64,000 nt of DNA from VFMC01 sp963791635 (GTDB lineage: Bacteria; Actinomycetota; Acidimicrobiia; Acidimicrobiales; Ilumatobacteraceae), in NCBI GenBank assembly GCA_963791635.1, contig CAWBTC010000017.1, positions 124,001 through 188,000 of the forward strand. Reading direction: 5' to 3'. A program made the translations under genes and the position numbers. Below, piece after piece: positions 16,986 through 25,876 of this stretch. The number at the start of each line of letters is the position of its first letter. The stretch's first letter is position 1. A model generated the notes under the pieces. It did no database searches, was not told the origin of the DNA, and saw nothing but the letters and a program-made list of their open reading frames with translations.

Positions 16986-19034
16986 TCAGAGGGACTCGGG
17001 GACGTTGGCCTCGAGTTCGGCGAGCCAGGTGGTGGCTGCGGTGTCGGACGGCGCACGCCAGTCGCCGCGCGGCGACAGCGATCCGCCGGACGACACCTTC
17101 GGCCCGTTCGGCATTGCAGATCGTTTGAACTGGCTGAACCCGAAGTACCGGCGGCAGAACACGATCAGCCACCTGCGAATCGTCGTGAGGTCGTACGCGA
17201 CCTTCTTCTCGTCGGGGAAGGCGTGCGGCCAGTCCCCTGCGTCGAGGTCGTGCCACGCATGCCACGCCAGGAACGCGATCTTCGACGGCGTGAACCCGTA
17301 TCGGAGCACGTGGAACAGCGTGAAGTCGTGCAGCGCGTACGGACCGATCGTGCCCTCCGTCGACTGCACCGTTCCATCGGCACCGGCAGGCACGAGCTCG
17401 GGCGTGATCTCGGTGTCGAGGATCGCCTGCAGGGTCGCGTCGACGTCGCCGGTGAACTGCGCCGACGAGATGACCCACCGGATGAGGTGCTGCATCAGTG
17501 TCTTCGGCACGCCGCCGTTGACGTTGTAGTGGCTCATCTGGTCTCCGACGCCGTAGGTGCACCAGCCGAGCGCGAGCTCCGACAGGTCGCCTGTGCCGAG
17601 CACGATCCCGTCGCGCTGGTTCGCGATCCGGAAGAGGTAGTCGGTGCGCAGCCCGGCCTGCACGTTCTCGAACGTCACGTCGTAGACCGGCTGACCCTCG
17701 GAGAACGGATGGTCGATCTCGTCGAGCATCAGCCGCGCCGTCGGGGTGATGTCGAGCTCGGAGGCTGTCACGCCGAGCGAGCGCATGAGGGCATGGGCGT
17801 TGGCCTTGGTGTGATCGCTGGTCGCGAACCCGGGCAGGGTGAACGCGAGGATGTCCGTGCGCGGTCGGCCGAGCCGGTCCAGGGCCTTCGCCGCAACGAT
17901 GAGCGCATGGGTGGAGTCGAGACCGCCCGAGACACCGATCACGATCTTCGGGTGGCCGATCGCCCGGAGCCGTTGCTCGAGTCCGGACACCTGGATGTTG
18001 TAGGCCTCGTAGCAGTCGAGCTCGAGACGGGCCTCGTCGGCGGGGACGAAGGGGAAGCGCTCGACCTGGCGGCGCAGCCCGAGATCGCCGTCGGGGGCGC
18101 CGAGGGTGAATGCCACGGTCCGGAACGACGACGTGCGAGCCGCGTGCGTGCGCCGGTTGTCGTCGAACGTGCCGATGCGCATCCGTTCGGCGCGCAACAG
18201 GTCGAGGTCGACGTCGGCCACCGACCGGCGCGGCCCGTTCGGGAACCGCTCGGTCTCGGCGAGCAGCAGACCGTTCTCGTAGATCATCGTCTGACCGTCC
18301 CACGACAGGTCGGTGGTCGACTCGCCCTCCCCGGCCGCCGCATACACGTACGCGGCGAGGCAACGCGACGAGGTCGACTTCACGAGCAGTCGGCGGTCCT
18401 CGGCGCGACCCACCGTGATCGGCGAGCCCGACAGGTTCAGGAGCACCGTCGCACCAGCGAGCGCAGCCTCGGAGCTCGGGGGCACCGGCACCCACATGTC
18501 CTCGCAGATCTCGACGTGCACCACGAGACCCCCGACGTCGTCGGCGGTGAACAGCAGGTCGGGCCCGAACGGCACGTCGGCACCGGCGAGCCGAATGGTT
18601 GCGCCGCGGAGGTCGTCGCCCGGTGCCATCTGCCGTCGCTCGTAGAACTCACGGTAGGTGGGCAGGTAGCTCTTCGGCACGACGCCGAGCACCCGTCCTC
18701 GGTGGATGACGACTGCGCAGTTGTAGAGCCGGTTCCTGTACCGCAGGGGGGCACCGACGGCGATCACCGGCAGCAGATCCGCCGTGCCTGCGGTCACCTC
18801 GGTGAGCGCGACCTCGACCGCGTCGAGCACCGCGTCCTGGAGGAGCAGGTCCTCGATCGAGTATCCGGTGAGGGTGAGCTCCGAAAAGACGGCGACGGCG
18901 ACACCCTCGTCGGCACATGCGCGGGCCTGCTCGAGCACCGCGGCTGCGTTGGCCCGTGGGTCGGCGAGGGTGGTGCGGGTGGTCACCGCGGCGACACGCA
19001 CGAGCCCGTGCGCGTACAGGGAACGGAAATCCAT
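16986..19034 (-). CDS. nadE: glutamine-dependent NAD+ synthetase
   Basis: The 682-residue enzyme is read from ATG 19034. Residues ~10-300 are a nitrilase-type glutaminase domain with the Glu-Lys-Cys triad in FSELTLTGY, VPKSYLPTY and EICEDMW. Residues ~340-650 are the synthetase domain with the pyrophosphate loop GVSGGLDSTHALI, then LPGFATSDHTKANAHAL and GTGDLSELALGW. It converts nicotinate adenine dinucleotide to NAD+ using glutamine nitrogen, the last step of NAD synthesis. Length matches the ~680-residue mycobacterial enzyme. It runs convergent to the PQQ dehydrogenase gene, with 40 bases between stops. Confidence 0.95.
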   Translation of the reverse strand: MDFRSLYAHGLVRVAAVTTRTTLADPRANAAAVLEQARACADEGVAVAVFSELTLTGYSIEDLLLQDAVLDAVEVALTEVTAGTADLLPVIAVGAPLRYRNRLYNCAVVIHRGRVLGVVPKSYLPTYREFYERRQMAPGDDLRGATIRLAGADVPFGPDLLFTADDVGGLVVHVEICEDMWVPVPPSSEAALAGATVLLNLSGSPITVGRAEDRRLLVKSTSSRCLAAYVYAAAGEGESTTDLSWDGQTMIYENGLLLAETERFPNGPRRSVADVDLDLLRAERMRIGTFDDNRRTHAARTSSFRTVAFTLGAPDGDLGLRRQVERFPFVPADEARLELDCYEAYNIQVSGLEQRLRAIGHPKIVIGVSGGLDSTHALIVAAKALDRLGRPRTDILAFTLPGFATSDHTKANAHALMRSLGVTASELDITPTARLMLDEIDHPFSEGQPVYDVTFENVQAGLRTDYLFRIANQRDGIVLGTGDLSELALGWCTYGVGDQMSHYNVNGGVPKTLMQHLIRWVISSAQFTGDVDATLQAILDTEITPELVPAGADGTVQSTEGTIGPYALHDFTLFHVLRYGFTPSKIAFLAWHAWHDLDAGDWPHAFPDEKKVAYDLTTIRRWLIVFCRRYFGFSQFKRSAMPNGPKVSSGGSLSPRGDWRAPSDTAATTWLAELEANVPESL

Positions 19035-19112
19035 GCGCACATCCTGCCTGTCGCGGGGCCGAGCCGCGCGCGTTCGACGCCGATCCACCCTGGTCGGCGA
19101 CCGGCGGAACCC

Positions 19113-20291
19113 CTACGTCCGAGCCAGATGGCGCCTGACGGCGAGCATCGCGCCCACGGTGCCGCAGGCGAGCAAGGCGCTCATCGCGGCGGGCCAGCCG
19201 AAGCCGGACCGCTCGTAGAGTGCGGTGGCCGGCACCGACACGATCGCTCGTCCGGAAGTTCCGGCAGCGATCATCGCCCCCACGCCGCGGGCGGGCGAGC
19301 CGGGCACGAGGCGCGAGCCGATCGCGAGCGAGCTCACGATGGCGAACTCGAAGCCCAGGATCGCGATCACCAGCAGCACGATGCTGACTGCCATCTGGTC
19401 GTGCCACACGGCGAGCACCAGCCCGGTCGGCACCATCAGTGCCGCGCCACCCGCGGTGCTGAGCTCCTTTCCCCAGTGGTCGGTGTTGCGGGCGGAGGTG
19501 AGCGAGGCCACCAGCTCGCCCAGCCCGAGCGCCACGGTGATCGCCGCAAGTCCGACGGCACCGAGCCCGAAGGTGTCCTCCAGCCAGCTGCCGAACGTGA
19601 CGAACAACGCCTGGCTCGCGCCCATGAGACACGTCACCGACAGCACGGCAGCCAAGCCCCAGCGAGGGATCTTCCCGGTGGCTGCCCGTTCGGGACGCTC
19701 GTGACGCGCCGGCAGCGGCGTCACCCGGCGGTGCACCACCGCGGCCATCACCAGCGCTGCGGAGGCGCCGGTCAGATAGCCGACGCGCCAGTTCGTCGCC
19801 GCGGTGATGAGGCCCATCGTGCTCACGCCGATCAGCAACCCACCCGCCCACGACGTCTCGGTGAGCCCGACGATCCGACCGCGACGCTCATACGGCACCT
19901 GTTCGGCGATCCAGGTGGTGAGCCCCAGGTCGAACAGCACCTTGCTCTGCGACAGCACCACCAGCGCCAGCGCCAGCCACACCACGTGCTGGGCAGACGC
20001 AGCGAGGGTCGCCCCGAGCGCCACCGACGCCAGCCCACCTGCCATGGCAGTGCGTTGCCCGAGGTGGTCGGCCAGACGACCGGTCAGCGGCGACAACAGG
20101 CCGGCCAGCTCGGCGAACGCGAGCGCCACCCCCATCTGCCCGAGCGACACGTCGAGCCCGCTCGCGATCAGCGCGACGAACGGGTAGGTGTATCGGTAGC
20201 AGGCGTTGCCGGTGACCCGGGCGAACGTCAGCGGCACCAGATTGCGGTGCACCTCGGGGACGTCGCGGTCGTCGAGGAGGCTGTGCAGCAC
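19113..20291 (-). CDS. major facilitator superfamily transporter
   Basis: The 392-residue protein has about twelve hydrophobic helices. The MFS loop 2-3 motif appears as GRLADHLGQRTAMAGG, and the second half repeats a similar layout around GKELSTAGG. Start GTG 20291 is chosen because a TAGCGT -10 box lies eight bases upstream and longer versions would overlap the divergent lysC promoter. The substrate is unknown; the style (VHRNLVPLTFARVTGNACYR) is of drug/metabolite efflux or sugar-type carriers. It lies 78 bases before nadE on the same strand. Confidence 0.82.
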   Translation of the reverse strand: MLHSLLDDRDVPEVHRNLVPLTFARVTGNACYRYTYPFVALIASGLDVSLGQMGVALAFAELAGLLSPLTGRLADHLGQRTAMAGGLASVALGATLAASAQHVVWLALALVVLSQSKVLFDLGLTTWIAEQVPYERRGRIVGLTETSWAGGLLIGVSTMGLITAATNWRVGYLTGASAALVMAAVVHRRVTPLPARHERPERAATGKIPRWGLAAVLSVTCLMGASQALFVTFGSWLEDTFGLGAVGLAAITVALGLGELVASLTSARNTDHWGKELSTAGGAALMVPTGLVLAVWHDQMAVSIVLLVIAILGFEFAIVSSLAIGSRLVPGSPARGVGAMIAAGTSGRAIVSVPATALYERSGFGWPAAMSALLACGTVGAMLAVRRHLART

Positions 20292-20299
20292 GCCCGACG

Positions 20300-20305
20300 A
20301 CGCTA
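20300..20305 (-). promoter_or_regulatory. -10 box TAGCGT of the MFS gene
   Basis: On the minus strand TAGCGT is followed by eight bases and GTG 20291. This is a leaderless arrangement, back to back with the lysC promoter 30 bases away. Confidence 0.5.
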
Positions 20306-20334
20306 ACGGGCGGCCGCGTCGAGCACTCGCTCGG

Positions 20335-20340
20335 TAACCT
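20335..20340 (+). promoter_or_regulatory. -10 box TAACCT of lysC
   Basis: TAACCT lies nine bases before GTG 20350. The same CGGTAACCT string precedes asd (22506-22514), so the two aspartate-pathway genes share promoter sequence. Confidence 0.55.
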
Positions 20341-20349
20341 TTCAGACCC

Positions 20350-21603
20350 GTGGCACTCATCGTTCAGAAGTTCGGCGGCACCTCGGTCGCGGACCCCGAC
20401 CGGATCCGCGCCGTCGCCGAGCACGTGGCGTTCACCAAGAGCCGCGGCAACGACGTCGTCGTGGTGGTATCGGCGATGGGCAAGGCGACCGACAACCTGC
20501 TCGCCCTCGCCGACTCGGTGTCCGGCACCCAGTCAGGCCGCGAGATGGACATGTTGCTCACCACGGGTGAACGCGTGTCCGCCGCACTCACCACGATGGC
20601 GCTGCAGGCACTCGGCGTCGATGCGGTGAGCTTCACCGGCAGCCAGGTCGGCATCATCACCGACAACGTCCACCGCAAGGCGAAGATCCTCGAGGTGAAG
20701 GGCGACCGGGTCCGAGAGGCCTTGGCAGCGGGCAAGGTCGCCGTCGTCGCCGGCTTCCAGGGCGTGAGCATCGACCGCGAGATCACCACCCTTGGTCGAG
20801 GCGCCTCCGATCTCACGGCGTCGGCGCTCGCCAAGGCACTCGACGCTGACGCCTGTGAGATCTACACCGATGTCACCGGCGTGTTCACCGCCGACCCGCG
20901 GATCGTGCCGCAGGCGCGCAAGCTGCATCGCATCAGCTTCGATGAGATGCTCGAGATGGCCGGTGCCGGCAGCAAGGTCCTCGCACTCCGCAGTGTCGAG
21001 TTCGCCCGCAACCACAACGTCCCCCTCCACGTCCGTTCCAGCTTCACTTGGGAGCAGGGCACGTGGGTCACCGATCAGCAGGAGTCGAACATGGAAGAGC
21101 CGGTCATCTCCGGAGTCGTCACCGATCTGTCGGAGAGCAAGGTCACGATCGTGGCCGTGCCCGACCGCCCAGGTATCTCGGCTGCGCTGTTCGAGCCGCT
21201 CGCCGCGGCCAACGTGAACGTCGACATGATCGTCCAGAACACCAGCCACGACGGCACGACCGACATCAGCTTCACGATGCCGAAGTCCGACATGGCCACC
21301 GCTGAGTCGATCGTGAGCAGGGTGGCAGCGGAGATCGGCGCACGCGGCGTCGAGCACGACAGTCAGATTGCCAAGATCAGCCTTGTTGGCGCCGGCATGA
21401 AGTCGAGCCCCGGCATCGCCGCGAAGATGTTCCGCACGCTGGCCGACAACGAAGTGAACATCGCGATGATCTCCACCTCCACCATCCGCATCAGCGTGGT
21501 CACGTCGTCGGCCGATCTCGAGAAGGCGGCGCGCTCGTTGCACACCGCGTTCGGGCTCGACTCTGGCGAGGTGTACAGCGCCCCGCTTCCCGACCGCAAG
21601 TAG
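20350..21603 (+). CDS. lysC: aspartate kinase
   Basis: The 417-residue enzyme phosphorylates aspartate, the first step to lysine, threonine, methionine and diaminopimelate. The kinase domain has KFGGTSV at the N-terminus, LLTTGERVSAAL, and GRGASDLTASALA (GRGGSD in most relatives). YTDVTGVFTADPRIVPQA and EMAGAGSKVL follow. Two ACT domains, from about residue 265, bind feedback inhibitors (VPDRPGISAALFEPLA; VGAGMKSSPGIAAKMFRTLA). Length equals mycobacterial and corynebacterial LysC. It lies in order lysC-methyltransferase-asd, so it is probably co-regulated with asd. Confidence 0.95.
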   Translation: MALIVQKFGGTSVADPDRIRAVAEHVAFTKSRGNDVVVVVSAMGKATDNLLALADSVSGTQSGREMDMLLTTGERVSAALTTMALQALGVDAVSFTGSQVGIITDNVHRKAKILEVKGDRVREALAAGKVAVVAGFQGVSIDREITTLGRGASDLTASALAKALDADACEIYTDVTGVFTADPRIVPQARKLHRISFDEMLEMAGAGSKVLALRSVEFARNHNVPLHVRSSFTWEQGTWVTDQQESNMEEPVISGVVTDLSESKVTIVAVPDRPGISAALFEPLAAANVNVDMIVQNTSHDGTTDISFTMPKSDMATAESIVSRVAAEIGARGVEHDSQIAKISLVGAGMKSSPGIAAKMFRTLADNEVNIAMISTSTIRISVVTSSADLEKAARSLHTAFGLDSGEVYSAPLPDRK

Positions 21604-21626
21604 GGCGTGCCACACTGAACGCCACC

Positions 21627-22451
21627 ATGAGCCGGCGCAAGCAGCACGTTCCTTGGACGACCGCGGGAACTGCGTCCGAACAGCAGCACTCGGCCGATGA
21701 GGTCGTGCGCGAGACCGGTTGGGTGTTCAACAACCGCACGGGCGGCAGCCTCGACCTCGCCAAGTTCGTCGAGACCGGGGATCACGAGACGCTCGCCTAC
21801 CTGCAGGCGTTCTCGCTCGATGCTGGGATCGACCGCCAGACCCTCGTCGAGATCGGCGCCGGCATCGGCCGGATGACCGCCAGCTTCAGCCGCATGTTCG
21901 CCCGGGTGGTGGCCTGCGATCTCGACGGCGCCTTCCTCGAGCGCTGCCGCGAGACCGTGGCCCAGTTCGGCCGACCCAACCGGTTGCAGACGTGCCATGT
22001 CGACGATGGTCGGACCCTGCTGATCGCCGATGACTCGGCCGACCTTGCTTTCAGCTACATCACGCTGCAGCACTGCCATCCGGCCGATGCGATGGCGCTC
22101 ACCCGCGAAGCCATCCGGGTCACCCGCCCCGGTGGCCACGTCGCCCTCAACTACCGCACGTGGACCATCAGCGACGTCATCCTCTGGCCGGTGGGCAAGG
22201 TCGTGCGGGCCTCGTTCCGCATCCCCGGCCTCGGCGGTGCCCTCGCCCGCCACCGGGCGACCGCACGACTCGGCTGGCAGGCGAACCGCCTGGCGCCCGC
22301 AGCCGTCCTGCGCGAGGTGGCGCCGCTGCTCGACGACGTCCGCCTGGTGCGTTCCCCGAAACGTTCGCCGTTCGGCACGGCGGTCGTCACCGAGGAGACC
22401 TATGTCGGCGTGCACCGCAGCCATTGGTGGCTGATCGGCACCGTGCGCTGA
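21627..22451 (+). CDS. SAM-dependent methyltransferase, class I
   Basis: The 274-residue protein starts at ATG 21627, 23 bases after lysC. A class I methyltransferase domain spans residues ~60-190: TLVEIGAGIGRMTASFSRMF is the SAM-binding motif I, VVACDLDGAFLERCRETV supplies the acidic residue, and FSYITLQHCHP plus RVTRPGGHVALNYRTW follow. The C-terminus has a hydrophobic patch (DVILWPVGKVVRASFRIPGLGG, split for description). The substrate is unknown. Its position between lysC and asd is unusual, but nothing ties it to the aspartate pathway. Confidence 0.8.
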   Translation: MSRRKQHVPWTTAGTASEQQHSADEVVRETGWVFNNRTGGSLDLAKFVETGDHETLAYLQAFSLDAGIDRQTLVEIGAGIGRMTASFSRMFARVVACDLDGAFLERCRETVAQFGRPNRLQTCHVDDGRTLLIADDSADLAFSYITLQHCHPADAMALTREAIRVTRPGGHVALNYRTWTISDVILWPVGKVVRASFRIPGLGGALARHRATARLGWQANRLAPAAVLREVAPLLDDVRLVRSPKRSPFGTAVVTEETYVGVHRSHWWLIGTVR

Positions 22452-22508
22452 TTTCACTCCGGGGCCGGCATGGGCACAAATCCCGGTCCTCGCGATGGCA
22501 CCGTTCGG

Positions 22509-22514
22509 TAACCT
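22509..22514 (+). promoter_or_regulatory. -10 box TAACCT of asd
   Basis: TAACCT lies seven bases before ATG 22522, with no ribosome-binding site, so asd probably has its own leaderless promoter in addition to read-through from lysC. Confidence 0.55.
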
Positions 22515-22521
22515 GACGGGC

Positions 22522-23544
22522 ATGAAAATCGGCGTCGTTGGAGCAACTGGTCAAGTCGGCACGGTGATGCGCACGATCCTTGCTGAACGGAACTATCCCG
22601 TCGATGAGATCCGCTTCTTCGCCTCGGCTCGTTCAGCGGGCAGCACGCTGTCGTGGAACGGCACCGACATCGTCGTCGAAGACGCCGCCATCGCCGACCC
22701 CACCGGACTCGACATCGCCCTGTTCAGCTCCGGCGCGACATCGTCGAAGGAGCTCGCCCCGAGGTTCGCAGCGGCCGGCGTGATCGTGATCGACAACTCG
22801 TCGGCGTGGCGGATGGACCCGGATGTGCCGCTCGTGGTGAGCGAGGTGAACGGTGCCGAGATCGTGAATGCGCGCAAGGGCATCATCGCCAACCCGAACT
22901 GCACGACGATGGCGGCGATGCCGGTGCTGAAGCCGCTCCACGACGAGGCGGGTCTGGTGCGCCTGATCGCCAGCACCTATCAGGCCGTCAGCGGCGCGGG
23001 TGGCGCCGGGGTCGACGAGCTCGACAAGCAAGCTCGCGAGGTGGTTGGCAGCGCGCGTGAACTCACGCACGACGGTGATGCCGTCACGTTCCCCGAGCCG
23101 TCGAAGTTTGCCAAGCCGATTGCGTTCAACGTGTTGCCGTATGCCGGCAAGTACGTCGACGACGGCTCGTTCGAGACCGATGAGGAGCAGAAGCTCCGCT
23201 ACGAGACCCGCAAGATCCTCGCGATCCCCGACCTGCGCGTGAGTGGCACGTGCGTGCGCGTGCCGGTGTTCACCGGGCACTCACTCAGCATCAACGCCGA
23301 GTTCGAACGGCCGATCACCGTGGCCCGCGCGCTCGAACTGCTCGCAGCGGCGCCCGGCGTGGTGGTGAGCGACGTGCCCACACCGCTGGAGGCCGCCGGT
23401 CGAGATCTGTGCTTCGTCGGCCGGGTGCGTCAGGACGCCTCGGTGGACGGCGGCACGGGGCTGGTGTTGTTCATCAGCAACGACAACCTGCGCAAGGGTG
23501 CAGCGCTCAACGCGGTGCAGATCGCCGAGCTTTTCGTCGAGTAG
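22522..23544 (+). CDS. asd: aspartate-semialdehyde dehydrogenase
   Basis: The 340-residue enzyme reduces aspartyl phosphate to the semialdehyde, the step after LysC. Visible features are the NADP-binding GVVGATGQVGTVMRTIL, the FSSGATSSKEL and VIDNSSAWRMDPDVPLVVSE segments (shown in parts), the catalytic cysteine in ANPNCTTMAA, and TYQAVSGAGGAGVDEL. VSGTCVRVPVFTGHS with the catalytic histidine completes the set. Length is normal. A long inverted repeat follows the stop. Confidence 0.95.
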   Translation: MKIGVVGATGQVGTVMRTILAERNYPVDEIRFFASARSAGSTLSWNGTDIVVEDAAIADPTGLDIALFSSGATSSKELAPRFAAAGVIVIDNSSAWRMDPDVPLVVSEVNGAEIVNARKGIIANPNCTTMAAMPVLKPLHDEAGLVRLIASTYQAVSGAGGAGVDELDKQAREVVGSARELTHDGDAVTFPEPSKFAKPIAFNVLPYAGKYVDDGSFETDEEQKLRYETRKILAIPDLRVSGTCVRVPVFTGHSLSINAEFERPITVARALELLAAAPGVVVSDVPTPLEAAGRDLCFVGRVRQDASVDGGTGLVLFISNDNLRKGAALNAVQIAELFVE

Positions 23545-23592
23545 AACGGGCGGCGATCACGATCTCGGCTCGAGGTACGGGGGCGTTCCAGA

Positions 23593-23634
23593 GCGTGGGG
23601 TCCGAGCGATTGGGAGAGGGCCCGGACCCCACGC
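23593..23634. terminator. 12-bp-stem inverted repeat after asd
   Basis: GCGTGGGGTCCG and CGGACCCCACGC form a perfect 12-bp stem with an 18-base loop. It lies between the convergent asd and channel genes, so it can terminate both. No T tract is present. The rest of 23545-23759 shows nothing recognisable. Confidence 0.7.
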
Positions 23635-23759
23635 CTGGCCGCCGCTACGTTCGGGCGGAAGGCAACGGCAACCGGAAGGACTGACGCCATTCACCCGGGT
23701 TTCGTCGCGTGCGGATCGGAGTTTCCCACCCGGGTCCAGCGGAGCCGGTCCGCACACGG

Positions 23760-24482
23760 TCAGTTCGGGTGGTCCGCGGACCGCTCGAAGGCCAGCGGCC
23801 CGTCGTGCAGCACGGTGTTACGCACGGCCACCGGACCGGTCTCGGTCGTGACCACGACGACCGTCGGCTGCATCGCAGAGATGGCGCCGGTGATCTCGCC
23901 GACGGTGACCCGATCACCGACCGCGAGGTACCGGGCGATGGCGCGGCCTGCGGCGATCTCGCTGGAGATGTCGCGTCCCCCGGTCCCGATCAACAAGGCG
24001 ATCGCGAGCGCCGAGCCGAAGGCGATCGCCGCGACGAGGATGTTGAGGATCGTGGTATCGATCCCGAGCTGGCCTGCCGCGACCAGGCTGACGAGGGCGA
24101 TGATCGCCAGCTCGACGGTGCGGAGCAGGCCCTTCGGCTGGCGCCCGGTGGCGCGCAGCATCGCGCGGCCCACTGCGGTGATGACGATGCCGGCAACGAT
24201 TCGACCGCCGATGACCAACAGACCCGCAACGACCGCCCGGGGGAGGAACTTGGCGAGGTCGCCCGGGAGCGGCTTCAGGCTCTCGGGGCTGGCGACACCA
24301 AGGGCGCCGATCAGGCCGAGCGCGCAGCAGAGGCCGAAGACGAAGCTGCCGGCGCTCTTGGCCGACTCACGCACCGCCTCCTGGGGTCGCGAGGTCATCC
24401 ACTTGCGGGTGATCGGGGCGATGATCGAACCGAGCACCAGCCCACCGATCGCCAGCCCCACTGCGATCAGCACGTCTTTCAT
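23760..24482 (-). CDS. small MscS-like mechanosensitive channel protein
   Basis: The 240-residue protein has about five hydrophobic helices (residues ~3-23, 44-64, 82-104, 122-142, 148-168). The last resembles the MscS pore helix in a Gly/Ala pattern (IAFGSALAIALLIGTGGRD). A short beta domain (YLAVGDRVTVGEITGAI, TTETGPVAVRNTVLHD) matches the MscS middle beta domain, but the large C-terminal vestibule is absent. Its ATG overlaps the stop of the putative anti-sigma gene (ATGA), the last of four overlapping genes. A pressure- or turgor-related role is likely; coupling to the sigma factor is inference. Confidence 0.75.
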   Translation of the reverse strand: MKDVLIAVGLAIGGLVLGSIIAPITRKWMTSRPQEAVRESAKSAGSFVFGLCCALGLIGALGVASPESLKPLPGDLAKFLPRAVVAGLLVIGGRIVAGIVITAVGRAMLRATGRQPKGLLRTVELAIIALVSLVAAGQLGIDTTILNILVAAIAFGSALAIALLIGTGGRDISSEIAAGRAIARYLAVGDRVTVGEITGAISAMQPTVVVVTTETGPVAVRNTVLHDGPLAFERSADHPN

Positions 24483-24850
24483 CTGTCGTGTCCTTCCGTC
24501 GCGTCGAGTTCGTCCGGGTCGACGCCGGCGCCGTCGCTCTGGTCGGTCTCCGTCTCGTCCGGAGCACCGAACACCACCTTGAGCGTCCGGAATCCGATCG
24601 TGAGCATGTCGGCGAACACCGAGCCGGCCTCACGCAGTCGTGGGTCGACCGTGATGCGCGAGATCACTTGTTCGGCGAACTCGTGCGGCGGCACCACCGT
24701 CTGGCTGATCGCGGCGACCTGACGATCCTCGAGCGCCGTGAGTCGGTCGAGGCGGTCGATGTCCTCGGGATGCTTGTCGAGGTGCCGTTCGAGCTTGTCC
24801 GGCTTGACGGCGAGCCAGGAGAGCAGGGTCGCGTCGCTGTACTGCGTCAT
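24479..24850 (-). CDS. putative anti-sigma factor
   Basis: The 123-residue protein overlaps the sigma gene upstream and the channel gene downstream by ATGA. It has the length and helical make-up of small anti-sigma proteins (LLSWLAVKPDKLERHLDKHP, EDIDRLDRLTALEDRQVAAI, PPHEFAEQVISRITVDPRL). It lacks the HxxxCxxC zinc motif and has no clear transmembrane helix, though SVFADMLTIGFRTLKVVFG could associate with a membrane. The C-terminus is acidic. The anti-sigma call rests mainly on context. Confidence 0.6.
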   Translation of the reverse strand: MTQYSDATLLSWLAVKPDKLERHLDKHPEDIDRLDRLTALEDRQVAAISQTVVPPHEFAEQVISRITVDPRLREAGSVFADMLTIGFRTLKVVFGAPDETETDQSDGAGVDPDELDATEGHDR

Positions 24851-25584
24851 GCGGCACCCCCTTCGCCGGCGAGGCCCGCCTCGGCGACGCTGCGGGTGGC
24901 GAAGGCCTCGAGCGCGCTCGATGTGCGGATCAACTGCTGACGGGCCCGGAAGAGACGGGTGCGCACGGTTGCCGTCGGGAGCTCGAGCACCTCGGCGATC
25001 TCCTCGTACGACATCCGGTCGACCTCGCGGAGCACAACGATCGTGCGCCCCACTGGATCGAGGCGGCTGAGTGCCGCCCAGATCTCGTCGCGGTCTGCCT
25101 GGAGCAGCGCGGAATCCTCGACCGAGAGCTGCCCCGGACGCTCCGGCAGCTCACTCGGTGCCGTGACGTCCTCGCGGCGCTTGCGCAGCGCCGAGATGGC
25201 GGTGTTGTGGGTGATCCGCAAGAGCCAGGTTCGGATGCTCGAATCGCCGCGGAAACTGTCGAGTGCCTGCCACGCCTTCACGACCGACTCCTGCACCACG
25301 TCCTCGGCGAGCGAGTGATCATGCACCACCGACACCGCCACCCGATACATGCCGGCGCTGTGATCGCGGATGATGTCCTCGATCCCCGGGCGCGCGTCGT
25401 CGTTCGTCGTCGGATCGGCGGGGATGTTCCCGGCTGATGTCGCAGAGGTGGGCCGACGTTTGCGTGGTCCATCGACGCCCTTGGTCGCCACATCGTCGCG
25501 TCGTTGCGCAACGGTGACGTCGGCCTCAGGACGCGGGGGATCCATCGAATCTGCGTCGTCGAGCTCTCGCATGTGGTCGCTCAT
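24847..25584 (-). CDS. ECF-type RNA polymerase sigma factor
   Basis: The 245-residue protein starts at ATG 25584, overlapping the MazG-like stop. After an unusual ~75-residue charged, disordered N-terminal extension comes sigma region 2: GMYRVAVSVVHDHSLAEDVV, QESVVKAWQALDSFRGDSS, IRTWLLRITHNTAISALRKR. A linker leads to region 4: LDPVGRTIVVLREVDRMSYE, EIAEVLELPTATVRTRLFRA. Sigma-70 region 2 binds core and the -10 element; region 4 binds -35. The next two genes are a putative anti-sigma factor and a channel. A leaderless -10 before the first gene probably drives all four. Confidence 0.9.
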   Translation of the reverse strand: MSDHMRELDDADSMDPPRPEADVTVAQRRDDVATKGVDGPRKRRPTSATSAGNIPADPTTNDDARPGIEDIIRDHSAGMYRVAVSVVHDHSLAEDVVQESVVKAWQALDSFRGDSSIRTWLLRITHNTAISALRKRREDVTAPSELPERPGQLSVEDSALLQADRDEIWAALSRLDPVGRTIVVLREVDRMSYEEIAEVLELPTATVRTRLFRARQQLIRTSSALEAFATRSVAEAGLAGEGGAA

Positions 25585-25862
25585 GGGCAACTGCACGGGA
25601 TCGTGCGGCACCGGGGACACCCGTCGGCATAGCGCGCGATGGCGGCGTCGAGTTCGACGTCCATCTGGTTGGCGAGCGAGGCGACCCAGGCGAGCACATC
25701 GGCGAACTCGTGTTGCATCTGGGCGGGCGACCCCTTGCGGACAGCCTGGGCAAGCTCACCGATCTCCTCGGCGAGCCACGCCACCGTGGACGGGACGCCA
25801 CGTGCACGATCCCGAGCGCCGTACGTGCGCTCGATCACCTGCTGCAACTCGGCGAGTTCCAC
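25581..25862 (-). CDS. MazG-like nucleotide pyrophosphohydrolase domain protein
   Basis: The 93-residue protein starts at GTG 25862, supported by a TACGCT box eight bases upstream. The MazG pattern is visible: WLAEEIGELAQAVRKG supplies the ExxE metal ligands and HEFADVLAWVASLANQMDVE the ExxD pair. Such all-alpha NTP pyrophosphatases remove abnormal or regulatory nucleotides. It ends with a cysteine-rich tail, CPRCRTIPCSCP, that may bind a metal and is unusual for the family. First gene of the overlapping sigma/anti-sigma/channel operon. Confidence 0.8.
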   Translation of the reverse strand: MELAELQQVIERTYGARDRARGVPSTVAWLAEEIGELAQAVRKGSPAQMQHEFADVLAWVASLANQMDVELDAAIARYADGCPRCRTIPCSCP

Positions 25863-25870
25863 GGCCGCGC

Positions 25871-25876
25871 AGCGTA
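25871..25876 (-). promoter_or_regulatory. -10 box TACGCT of the MazG-sigma operon
   Basis: TACGCT on the minus strand is eight bases before GTG 25862. It is the only promoter-like box seen for the four overlapping genes. Confidence 0.5.

Noticed and set aside
16785..20306. Open frame of 1173 codons on the plus strand
   Set aside because: It runs antisense through nadE and the MFS gene, is rich in Arg, His, Gly and Glu as expected from opposite-strand codons at high GC, and has no domain.
20292..20349. Possible lysine riboswitch before lysC
   Set aside because: Only 58 bases separate the divergent starts and the -10 box is nine bases from the start codon, leaving no room for a leader aptamer.
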